Below, piece by piece: positions 12,501 through 24,500 of a stretch of 64,000 nucleotides of DNA. Source of the DNA: Halichondria panicea. Taxonomy: Eukaryota; Porifera; Demospongiae; Suberitida; Halichondriidae. A program made the translations under genes and the position numbers. Under the pieces are notes generated by a model, which had not been told where the DNA came from, did no database searches, and saw only the letters and a list, made by a program, of their open reading frames with translations. The stretch covers positions 3,534,001 through 3,598,000 of the forward strand of contig NC_087381.1 of assembly GCF_963675165.1 (NCBI RefSeq). Reading direction: 5' to 3'. Every line of letters begins with the position of its first letter. Position 1 is the first letter of the stretch.

Positions 12501-15500
12501 ACAGGGAAGGTGGAGTGGACTAGCTCCAACTTGTGATCGTAAGTATATAATTGAATTAAGCAACTGTTGATATAATAAATCGCTTTCCACAGGAATTGTA
12601 TGTCCAGTACTGACGTCCATTGGAAATGGATCAATTTCCTATGTAGATGATGCAGACAGTAGAAGTCCATACGATTTTGGCTCTATAGCCAATTATTACT
12701 GTCATTCGTTATTCCATTTAGTAGGGGATGCAATACGAGTGTGTGGAAATGGTGAAGGTCTCATTGGAGAGTGGAATGGGACAGATCCAACATGTGAACG
12801 TGAGTTTGTGTTTGTCTTTTACCTGATAACCACTACTCATTCTTCTCTCAATTCGTGTAGCAATCCTTTGCTATGAGCAGCTGACACTGAATAATGGATG
12901 CATTGACTTCTTTAATTTTAATTACGGTTATTATTATCGCCAATGTGTGCCTGGTTATGAAAGACCCCCTGCACATAAACTCAATAGTATTGCTATTCAC
13001 TATTGCAATGACGGATACTTTCGGGATGGAATTTCTTTCAGAAATTGTGATGATGTAGGCAATGGCCTTATTGGAGAATGGGATGGTGTTCCTCCCACCT
13101 GTCAACGTAAGCATTATAATTATACTTTATTAACGTCAATGTGAAAAGTGTATACACATACATACCGTATAGCGGGTACTTTTCATTGGTGCAAATTTTC
13201 GGATCAACAGCCATTTAAATATTCATACAGCTCAGGATAGTTATGTTGAACGTATATATTGCAGTAGAATAAATTTCATAGTTTTAATTTTCATATAATG
13301 TTCTACAATACGAAATAATAATACGAAAATTTCCACCATACCAAAAGAACCCGCTTTATACTGTAATTATGTAATTGGTCCTTTGGCACCGTTGATTTGA
13401 CACTATGTACGTAACTGTTCTCAATGCTGCTTTTCCAGCATTGTTTTGTCCTGAATTAAACCTCATCAATGGAATGATTGAGTACATTGGAGATGAAGAT
13501 GATCAGGCTCCATACAATTTCAGTACTCTTGCCATACACAACTGCAATGAGGGGTATGCGTTAGTGGGTCATGCTGAGAGAAACTGCAGTTACAGTGTTG
13601 GAAGTAATGGCAGATGGGATGGTTTATCTCCAACTTGTGACCGTAAGTAGTAAATATGAAGACTTTGGGATGAATTACAATTATGGTAACCAGAGTTGCT
13701 TCACTATGTTCTCGCGTTCATAATGCCTTTTTCCCGCACAGCAATATTCTGTGATGCACTTGAGCTCATTAATGGTCAAGTCTCTTACTTAAATGATACG
13801 GGACCTCCTTTTGAGTTCAACACTCTGGCCTCCCTTAGCTGCAATGAGGGCTACTCTCTTATTGGAAGTGAATTTACCATATGCCGTGGAAATGGAAATA
13901 GCACTGTTGGAGAATGGAGTGGAAATAACACTTTCTGCCATATAGGTATAATTATATATAAGTAGTTCTTGAAGTATCCAGGCGTCATAATGAGCCACAA
14001 AAAATATTTGTTTCAGCATAGCTTCTTTTATACAGATTCTATGTGCCCTCATATTCCTGATCCAAGATATGGGCAAATATATTTTACTGAAGACAATGTA
14101 GCACCATTTGAGGAAAACACCAAGGCTACTTACAGCTGTGACCTGGGCTATGGACTGGTGGGAGGTGATAGTTTGAGAACTTGTGAAATGAATGAATCCA
14201 ATGTGAATGGTGTATGGAGTGGAGAGGCACCATCCTGTGGAGGTAATTCTAGGTACCTTATTGTTACTATTATAGTAATTATAGCGAATTTGTAATTAAC
14301 GCTAAATTAAGTACGCGCTAATAATAAAATGCAATTAAAAAAATTAATTATGAATCTCGTAAAAAAAATGCTAAGCAAGCTAGCCCTTTATCTGACTCCA
14401 AAACTTTCCATACAACCTTAAAACTCGTACATGTACTTTTACATCTTTTTACTCAATATAATATTATTGTGATAATGAATTTGCTACAAATCCGCCAAAA
14501 TTAGTACCAGAAAAATCTGAAAACGCTATAAAAATTACTACCCGTCTAGTAACATTAAGGTATAGTAATAAATATACCTTAAGGTGACATATTTTCGCGT
14601 GTATTAATTTCTGCTATTTCTGCGAATGAGAGTAAAATCGCAAAAATTAGTACTCGCATATAATTGGCCGCCCTCTTGTTTAATGTATCCAGATCGACAT
14701 TTCACAAAAAATTATACCGCAAAATGTACAAAACTGTAAAAACGCAAACAAATCTACCTGTGAAAATATGTCACCTTAAGGTATAGCACCGTCGTTATAA
14801 ATTGTTTTCTTTTCAGCTATTATGTGTTCTGGACTGCTGGATAGTGCGAAAGGATCTAACATTAAATACAATGTCAATGCAAGCATCAGTGGAGACTATC
14901 CATTTGGAACAAGAGCCACTTACACATGCATAAAAGGTTTTGCACTGGTAGGAGATACAGCAAGAGTGTGCTCAGGAAATGATAGTAGTGCTTCTGGTTA
15001 TTTTGATGGAGCCCCTCCTACTTGTGAAGGTATAATTATTTATTCGTATAATAGGCCTTTATGGACGCAATAATTCTTACTTGTTGCAGAAATAACATGT
15101 GTGCAACTAAAGGCCCCAAGCAATGGATGGATTATTTACAACGGCAGCCTTCATGAAGATGATAACTTGGCATTCAATGTAAATGCTTTTTACAGTTGCG
15201 ACTTTGGCTATGCGTTGGTCGGACAAGAAACTAGGAGGTGTGCTGGAGATGGGAGTAGCACAACTGGTGCTTTTGAAGGGGCTAGTCCAACTTGTGAATG
15301 TAAGAGTTCATATTTTCGTTAAGAATCAGCATTATCTTTTTGCCTTTTCACAGTGATAATGTGTACTGATCTTCGCGATCCGTCTAATGGACAGATACAC
15401 TTTACTACTGATGACCTTGCTCCATTTGAGCTGGGTACTATGGCAATGTACAGCTGTGACCCAGGGTATGGCTTGGAAGGTGTACCCACTGTGAGAAAAT

Positions 15501-18500
15501 GTGAGAGTGATGGATCCAGTTTGGTGGGCAATTGGACCGGAGCAGCACCCTCCTGTGAAGGTATTGTCAAATAAATGGTGCTAGGTATTAAAGTTGTTCG
15601 TTTTGTTTGTCCAGTTACTTACATAATTATATCCTTTGCAATGTTGCATGCATGTGGAGGCATCACACTGCAATTCCAGTTACTACGTATTTTTATTGAA
15701 CAGGTATCGTTTGTGCTCCATTGGTTGAATTAGATAATGGTCATATCTACTATAATCTTGCTGCTGAGGAAAACGGCAACTTTCTCTTTGGAACTGTGGC
15801 TACGTACACTTGTTCATTGAGCTACAGTCTTGTTGGCTCTAGCACGACAACTTGCAGTGGTGATGGGAACAGCTCCATCGGTGCTTTCGAGAGAATTGAT
15901 GCACCAACCTGTGAAGGTATAATTATGTATATATATAAGGTACATGTATATATATAAGTTGACGGTGTACGTCAATGAGTAATATCATGACGTAGCTATA
16001 TTCTGGCACTCAATTTTCATGGTCTATATTAAATAAATGCATAAACTCTCTGATTATTAAGCTCCAACGTTGTGTATAATTATGCATATACACTCAATAT
16101 GACATGCACTATTCACTATGATTATGATTTTATGCCACCAGCTATTGTATGTCCATCGTTGGAGCTCTTCAATGGCGATATAATTTACTCCACTGAATTT
16201 GAAGCAAACGCTACAATATACACAATTGGAACTGAAGCTATTCAAACTTGTAATGCTGGGTACACTCTAGCTGGGAGTACAGTTAGAGTATGCGAACAAG
16301 TCAACGAGAATGGGATGTGGAGTGGAATTGCTTCGTTTTGTCAGCGTAAGTGGCTAGACTAGCACAACTCAAATACATTTAGTGGTTTCAACTTTTGTTT
16401 CACAGCAATTGAGTGTCCAACCCTAAATGCGCTTCAAAATGGACAAATCTCGTACCGTAACAATTAACTCTCCATATTAAGAACGATTCTTAGAGTATAT
16501 AATTATATAGTGAAAAGACATTGAATGTAATGCTGAACTTAGTATATACTTTTTGCTGCTCTCATAAAAATGTTGTTTTTGCTGTACTTCAAACAACTGT
16601 GTACAACCCAGTAAAATTAATGGTTCCTGATTTTTCATACGAATGAAGGTATAGCCTTCATCATGAGGCAACTATGCTAATTTTGAGTCACTGAAAGGTA
16701 ACTTTCTCTCACGTGCAGCGATAGTTGAGTTTGGACTTGACACGATGGCTATGTATCAGTGTGATACAGGGTTTACCCTCGTCGGAGACGTCAACAGGAC
16801 GTGCAAGATCAGCAATCAGACTACCTTTTGGGATGGAATGTCTTCATATTGTCAATGTAAGTCCTTTAGTTAATGAGAGTGTTGTCAATTATTTTCAATC
16901 AAATTAGTAATTACATGTGGTGCCTTGGACACTCTACTGGATGGAGATATAGAATACACTATGGATAATGATACTTTACCACCGTTTGATATTGGCACTG
17001 TGGCAATATTTAGCTGTCATGATGGATCTGTGTTGATTGGATCAGATCAGAGAGTTTGTGAGCTTACAGACACAAGTGCTGATTGGAATGAAGACCAACC
17101 AATCTGTGGATGTAAGCCAATCTATTGTTTAAAGCATAGCAATTGTGGCAACCCTTTGCTTTCATAAGTATGTATATAATGTAAATTAATACTAATAAGT
17201 GTCAACTATAGATCGAGTAGCACTCTATATAGTAGTGTGGTATTTCTTTTCTATGATTTTTCAGCTACATGCTCACCATTGGATACTCTGGCCAGTGGAA
17301 GTGTTAACTACACCGATGTACCAACGACTAATGGTGAATATCTTGCGGGAACTATGGCTACGTTCTTTTGTGAAGATGGGGCGAAACTCACTGGTGACAA
17401 CACAAGCACTTGCCAAGATGACCACACATGGACTGTCACTAATATATCATGTGAAGGTGTGTTTTACCCTGTGATATACTTGTTTATTGTACCTATAATT
17501 ATATAAGACCTAATGGTACCTATTATTATTATTATGGCTGGTTAAGATTATTATAGTAATGTGAATTGATCAATTTCCCAGGGAGAATATTCCTTCCTTT
17601 CTTGGATATTGTTGCGAATGATGGTGCTGTCTTGAAGAGCTTTGACTACATTGGGTGCTCTGACCTTGTCTTTATGAGCAGCGGATTACCTCTTGGATCG
17701 AGAATCGAAACCAAATTGAGGGTGAGTTTGATTACACTATCGATGAAAAATAACGTAGGAATAGCACTTCACACTTAACTAACACTAAATCTACAAATTT
17801 TGCTAAGCTATAGATCTATTATAAAGTTAATAATTATTACATGAGTATTGATGTTTTGTCTGTAGGTGTGCTCAAATGGAGTCATCAGTTTTGGCACCAA
17901 CCACTTCTATTTCTGGTACCCTGAAAGGTTTCCAAGCCCATACATTTTTATCAGACGCACCAATGTGCTTGCTGTATTCTGGAATGATCATGATCCACGT
18001 ACTGACGGAATAGTACAGTACAAAGTCTACTCCATTGGTCAAGGAAAACATGCTGAGCAGTACCTTAGCACTGTGAGTAACTATGTATCAAAACAACAAC
18101 TAAAAAACTTCACTGGAACCTGGATGTTAGTAGCGTATTGGAACCAAGTACCACCATATCCGTATGGATCAAATTACTGGGTAAGCCAACTAATCTATTA
18201 AGCTGGTACACCAGTACATTAAAATGCCTTTTGCTAAATACAATTATCCAAAAATTATTTTCTTGGCAGCGGAACTACTACTCGATCCGAGATTTACCTC
18301 AAAATTCCTACCAAGCAATAGTGATCACAGACAATGTAGATACTTTCTCAGTCTTCATTTACAACTGTGAACAAATGGACTGGACAAGACCTCCTTATTC
18401 ATACAAAGACGCGGTGATTGGGTACAACTTGAACTCAGAATACACAAATTTTGCATCGATTCCCACCTTCCGCAACCACCCTCTAAGTGGACTGTCTGAA

Positions 18501-21500
18501 GTGAATATGATCGCATGTACCAACAAGGACAAGGGAATAAACTGGTCTAACGTTGTATATCAGATTGGAGAGACAAATGATGCTAGACAGCTTGCTCGTG
18601 CAGAGTGCTTGCGAAGACGAAATCAAGATATCAAACTCTTTCATAACCTCAATCCCACTGCAAGATCAAATGCTCCTTGTCCATGTTCCGTTTGGCAGGC
18701 ATGGGGAGATCGTCGCTACTGGTACATGTCGTGGATCAACTACTACTTCTTTTACTACCAAGTTGGGTCTGAAGATGTACAGATACCTTACTATTGCTGG
18801 GCCTCGAGATTTCCAACATCTCTTAGTAACGGAATCAACCTCTGTTGCTACAGTTTCAGGTAAGTTCTTTCTCCATGAGGATGATAAGTAGCTTGCAACT
18901 GAACGCCTCGAGACAAAAGGCTATAAATAGTATATTATGCATGTATGTTATGCTGGTCACACCTGCTCATGCAGATATAATTATATTAAATTTGTCTTCA
19001 GCAATCAAAACTTTGGAGCTCTACTTGACAGTTCATTTGGTGCTGATGGAAGCACCCTGTTGCGATACCACCCTTACTGGCAATATAGCGAATTTGTAGA
19101 GTATGACTATAAATTTCAGCGCTCGTGTTGCAGAGATTCAGATCTATGTGAGGAGTATACAAGATTGAGATCCTCCGACAACTGTGATGCTTACAGACCT
19201 CCACGATGGTGTAAGTAGTAAATTTAAATACCGTATAGTGGGTATAATATTCGTGGGCAAATTGACCTCAACGAAAACTTTACCCAAGAAAACTTATAGG
19301 TGTGATTTACCAGAACGCATGTAAGGATTCAAATGAACTTTTTACTCACGAAAATCACCATTGTTCAATTAAGTTTAACATTTTTTACCCCACAAAAATT
19401 ACCTGCTATGCGATAGTGTAATGTCATGGCTACAAGCGTCTATAATTATGCATACTCAATCACGTATAATCATGTTCTAAGAAATAGGTGGATCCAAGTA
19501 AGCCTATAGGTACACAGTCATAATTTATAATTCAATATAGCATTCTTTAAACTGTATGCAAAGTACCAGGTATATACCCATTAAAAACTAGGCTGCCGCT
19601 ATATTACCACAGCTTTGGTCTGGGGTGATCCTCACATCACCACTCTGGATGGTCGTGTGTACACATTCAATGGATGGGGAGAGTACACTCTTCTGAGCAT
19701 TGACAGTGGAGACACCTCCTTCAGACTGCAGGGACGCACTCAACCAGTTGTGAATTCATCGGCCACACAGTTCTCAGCATTTGCCTTTGGTGTTCCTGAC
19801 ACATCTGCTGTCGAGGTATAATTATAATAATTATATGCTATACGGACTTGTGTAATATTTATATATATACTGTCTACAAATACACAGTTCTGAAAATAAC
19901 TCACATGTATGTCACATCGATTTTCTGTGTTACAGGTCTATCTGAATGAATCTACTAACAAAACATTCATTTTCTTAAACTCTGAGGAAATTACTGCAAA
20001 TGTGTCTAATGTGAATGACACTTTCAACTCACTAGAGCTCACAGTAGTGAGAGACAGTGAAAGTTCTCACACATTTAGCTTCCCCTGTGGAATTGGATTA
20101 ACAACGAGGGTATCTTCTGGTATCATGAGTTTTGTGCTCACAGTACCTGAGGAGTTGAATGGAACAACAGAGGGACTGGTTGGAAACTTCAATGGAAACA
20201 TCACTGATGACTTTACCTATCCAAATGGGACTGTGCTAAGCGATGGAGCAACAGACAGAGAGATACATGAATTAGGACAGGCTTGTGAGAATCCTAAGTT
20301 AACGTGGGAGCCTTTATTCCCTCATTGAATGACGTATATACATTATAAATTATAGTGTGTACAGAGTATGCTGAATTTCTTAGCATACTAATCAGTCAGA
20401 AGGCTGAGTGTGTTGTACTACTCACGGTTATAGTATCTATGGACCTATGGTGTGTGCTACGAAGGTTGTGATTATAGTTGCTGTTGGAGTATCACATGCA
20501 TTTTTTTCATAGGGGCTATAAATCTTGAGGAGTCACTTTTTAACTATCCCAATGGATTGAACGCTTCTGATTTTTTCCACCCTGATCACACCCCTGCATT
20601 CCTGGATGAAGTCGTCAACAATGCTAGCAAGGAAGTGCTTGAGGCTTGTGGGGATAATGTGGAGTGCATCTTCGATGCTTCTCAGACTGGAGACATTGGT
20701 ATTGGTCTGGAGACGATGGAAGTTGATACTGAGAATCAAATGGATCAGGCAATCACTGGTAAGTTTTATATATGCATGACAATCTTGTACACATATGCAC
20801 CTACATTGTATACAGGAAATAATCCCCCTCGAATAGCTGGACCAACCACTTTGTTGGTCAATTTGGGTGAGGTGGCAGAGATTCGACTCAATGTGACTGA
20901 CGACCGCAACATCTTTAACATTTCTGTGATTGGTGGTCTCCCTAGAAACGCAACACTGTCACAATCAGACGAGAAGTCGACTGAATTCACCTTTAAGTGG
21001 TTTTCAGATGATATTGTAAATATTTCTCTAACATTCGAGGCAAAGGATGATTTTGAGGCTATTTCAGTACATAATGTTCAAGTGCAACTGTGTGCTTGTG
21101 AGAATAGTGGGAACTGTACGACTGATGGACTGCTTATCGTCACTGGAAATACTCTTGTACTCAACTGTGAATGCCCAGAAGGTCAGTTATTGTATTATTC
21201 CGCCAGTGTATGGTTAAGTGTATGGTTATTAGCTTGTATCACAGGGATAGAATAATTATATGATTTTCTATCTCATCTGAATAACTTCAGCTTTAATTCT
21301 ACTGGTTATACTTTCACAATTATACAAACCTTGCATGGCTAAATGTCAGTTCTTTTTTCATGATTGTGCATAGCCTGGGAGGGAGAGTTCTGTACAGAGG
21401 ATGTTGATGGATGTACTGAGATCCAGTGCTTTGAAGGAGTTGAGTGTATCGACGTCCCTGCTCCCGGTGTGGGGGCTGAGTGTGGACCCTGCCCTGACGG

Positions 21501-24500
21501 GTTCGTCAAAGATGGAGAGAAATGTCAAGGTACAGTTGTAGATCTATATCCATGGTATCATTCGTGGCGCCCCTGAACAAACTGAGAGCAGCTTATATTT
21601 CTGCATGGGAGGATAGTATGTTGGAGTATTAAGAGTGTCCATCAATTTTGTAGTTGGGCGCACGGCACGGTTCAGTATGACTGAAATAAGCACTGTAACT
21701 GTAGCTATAATTATACATTACAATAATTATAACGAGTGCAATCTGGTTTAAAACTTAACCCAAACATTAATACAGATCTTGATGAGTGTTTGAATGGTAC
21801 TAATTCATGTCAGCAAGTCTGCATTAACACGGAGGGAAGCTATAAGTGTGACTGCAAAACAGGGTACTCTTTGAGCAACACTACACACTGCGAAGGTACG
21901 TATGCTGCATGTTTGCCAGTATTCTATTCTGAATTACCTCTCAATAGACATTGATGAGTGCTCCATGCTGAATGGTAACTGCCACCACACCTGTACCAAT
22001 ACTGGGGGCGCATTCTACTGCAATTGTCGAGAAGGCTTTGTGCTGACTAACAATAACAGAACTTGTCAAGGTACGTACACCTAGTATTGTAGTTGCATGC
22101 AGTAGATTGCATGCAGTAGATTACCCACCATTGCCTACATTTGCTGGTAGAGACACATCATTATACAGAAGTCATTATTACTAGCTTCGTAAATCATACG
22201 TTTTATTATTACTATATAGCTTTAGCTGTGTTTTCCTGTGATAACTCCACCAACTGCACTCAAAACTGCATCCGACTGTTTGGAGTGGACCAGTGCAGCT
22301 GTGATACTGGATACAAATTGGACACCGACAATGTGACCTGTTTAGGTACATTGCTGTCTTTTGTGGGAACACTTGCTCATACATACATTACAATCTATAC
22401 TATAGTGTAATCAAACATTAAAAAATTCACCTACAGTAATACCATTCAATCGGTAGTAGCGACGGGCAATGTGTACAAAGGGTAGGGACGTAAAATCAAT
22501 TTTCTTATATTATGGGCATGGTATCAAGCTGCAAATTAACGTTGAATATCACATTATACGACATAATTATAGCTATAGTGTTTACAATGTTACAATTTTA
22601 CAAGCACCTTTAAAATTGGCACGTGTAGATACCGATGAGTGCTTGCAAAACCCTTGCGGCCAGGTGTGCATCAATTTTTATGGAGGATTTGAGTGTTCTT
22701 GTACAGAAGGATACCTACTTGGTCCAAATAGGATGCTGTGCAATGGTAAGGAGAAATGTGTATCGCCAGACATAATTATTGCCTATGGCATGGAGTTTAC
22801 ATCATGTACATGCAAGAAGTACATGTAAGAAAATAAAAGTTTGAGATGCTGTAATTATTGCCTTGTGTCTGGTTCTGTTATGTAATAGAAAAAATGTATT
22901 TACTTTTCTTTAGACATTAATGAGTGTGTTCAGGCTGCTCTGGCTGGCACTGATGTGTGCCACTCCTCAATGATCTGTGTGAACCTCGTTGGTCACTACA
23001 GATGTGACTGCCCGGGGGGGACATTGCTGGTTGATGGCACTTGTCTGGAACCAGGTCAGCCAGCATAAAACTTACGATAAGAATTTTAATGTACATGATA
23101 ATCTGTACTGAGAGAGAGCGTTGTTTAATACATTTCACATCGATAATTTTTTTACAGAGCTTGTTACTACTGCTATTCCGACCACTTCTTCTACCACCCG
23201 ACCTACAACTGATGTTTTATCTGAAACTACCACCAAGCCTACAACAGTGCGGACTACTGAAGCAACCACAGCAACAGAAAAAACCATTGGACCCACGACA
23301 GCGCAGACTACTGCTGCAACCACCGGACCCACCACAGCGCAGACTACGGAAGCAACCTCCGGACCTACCACAGCTCAGACTACTGCAGCAACCACCGGAC
23401 CCACCACGACACCAACTACTGCAGCAACCACCGGACCCACCACAGCGCAGAGCACTGCAGCAACCACCGGACCCACCACAGTGCAGACTACTGCAGCAAC
23501 CACCGGACCCACCACGGCGCAGACTATTGCAGCAACCACTGGTCCAACAGCAGCTCAGATTACAGAAGCAACAACCGGACCCACAGCAGCGCAGACTACT
23601 GCAGCAACCACCGGACCCACCACTGCGCAGACCACTGCAGCAACCACCGGACCCACCACAGCGCAGACTACTGCAGCAACCACTGGACCCACCACAGTGC
23701 ACACTACTGCAGCAACCACCGGACCCACCACAGCGCAGACTACTGCAGCAACCACCGGACCCACCACAGCGCAGACTACTGCAGCAACCACCGGACCCAC
23801 CACAGCGCAGACTACTGCAGCAACCACCGGACCCACCACAGCGCAGACTACTGCAGCAACCACCGGACCCACCACAGCGCAGACTACTGCAGCAACTACC
23901 GGACCCACCACAGCGCAGAGCACTGCAGCAACCACCGGACCCACCACAGCGCAGACTACTGCAGCAACTACCGGACCCACCACAGCGCAGAGCACTGCAG
24001 CAACCACCGGACCCACCACAGTGCAGACTACTGCAGCAACTACCGGACCCACCACAGCGCAGAGCACTGCAGCAACCACCAGACCCACCACAGCGCAGAC
24101 TACTCAATCAATGTATTCTTCCACTGAAACAAATTCTGAATCTACAGAACAAATATCCTCTAGTCCAACTGATTTAATAACTAATCGTACTACTGGTGGC
24201 ACAACTGCATATGAAACATCGCCAACAACAACGGTATCTCCTGAAGTTGTAGTATCGGCTGTCCAAGTCAGCTTATCACAGTACACAGCAGATACAGTAA
24301 GTTTGAATAGCTACAATTAAGAAACACAATGAGTTGTTAGTTAGTTTGGTTCAATTTTTGTGCGTTAGCGAATGCATGCATGTGAGTGTGTAATTGAAAT
24401 GGCTTATTTGGTTCACAGTTTGATGTGGGGGCTCAGCAGATATTCAGAGAAGCAACAGCCTCAGTGATCAACATGTATTGTGCTCAGAGTGTTGATAAGT

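Larger units (their letters stand above)
12341..17456 (+). other. CCP11-CCP24, fourteen sushi domains
   Basis: Exons: 12341-12538, 12593-12799, 12861-13106, 13439-13642, 13742-13945, 14036-14242, 14817-15029, 15090-15299, 15354-15560, 15704-15916, 16142-16345, 16406-16456 plus 16719-16856 (one CCP split by an intron), 16908-17111 and 17265-17456. All borders are phase 1. The common core is Cys...NG.I.Y...PF..GT.A...C..G(Y/F).LVG....C...W.G..P.C. CCP13 is long (82 codons) with two extra cysteines (CIDFFN... and [11 protein letters not shown]). CCP24 resembles CCP1-8 (NGEYLAG.MATFFC, HTW, SC) more than its neighbours. Confidence 0.93.

Noticed and set aside
23217-24107. A 296-residue Gly/Cys-rich frame and other long frames antisense to, or out of frame with, the mucin exon
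   Set aside because: They exist only because a 36-bp repeat without stops is open in several frames. The sense frame joins flanking exons in phase and fits a mucin stalk.
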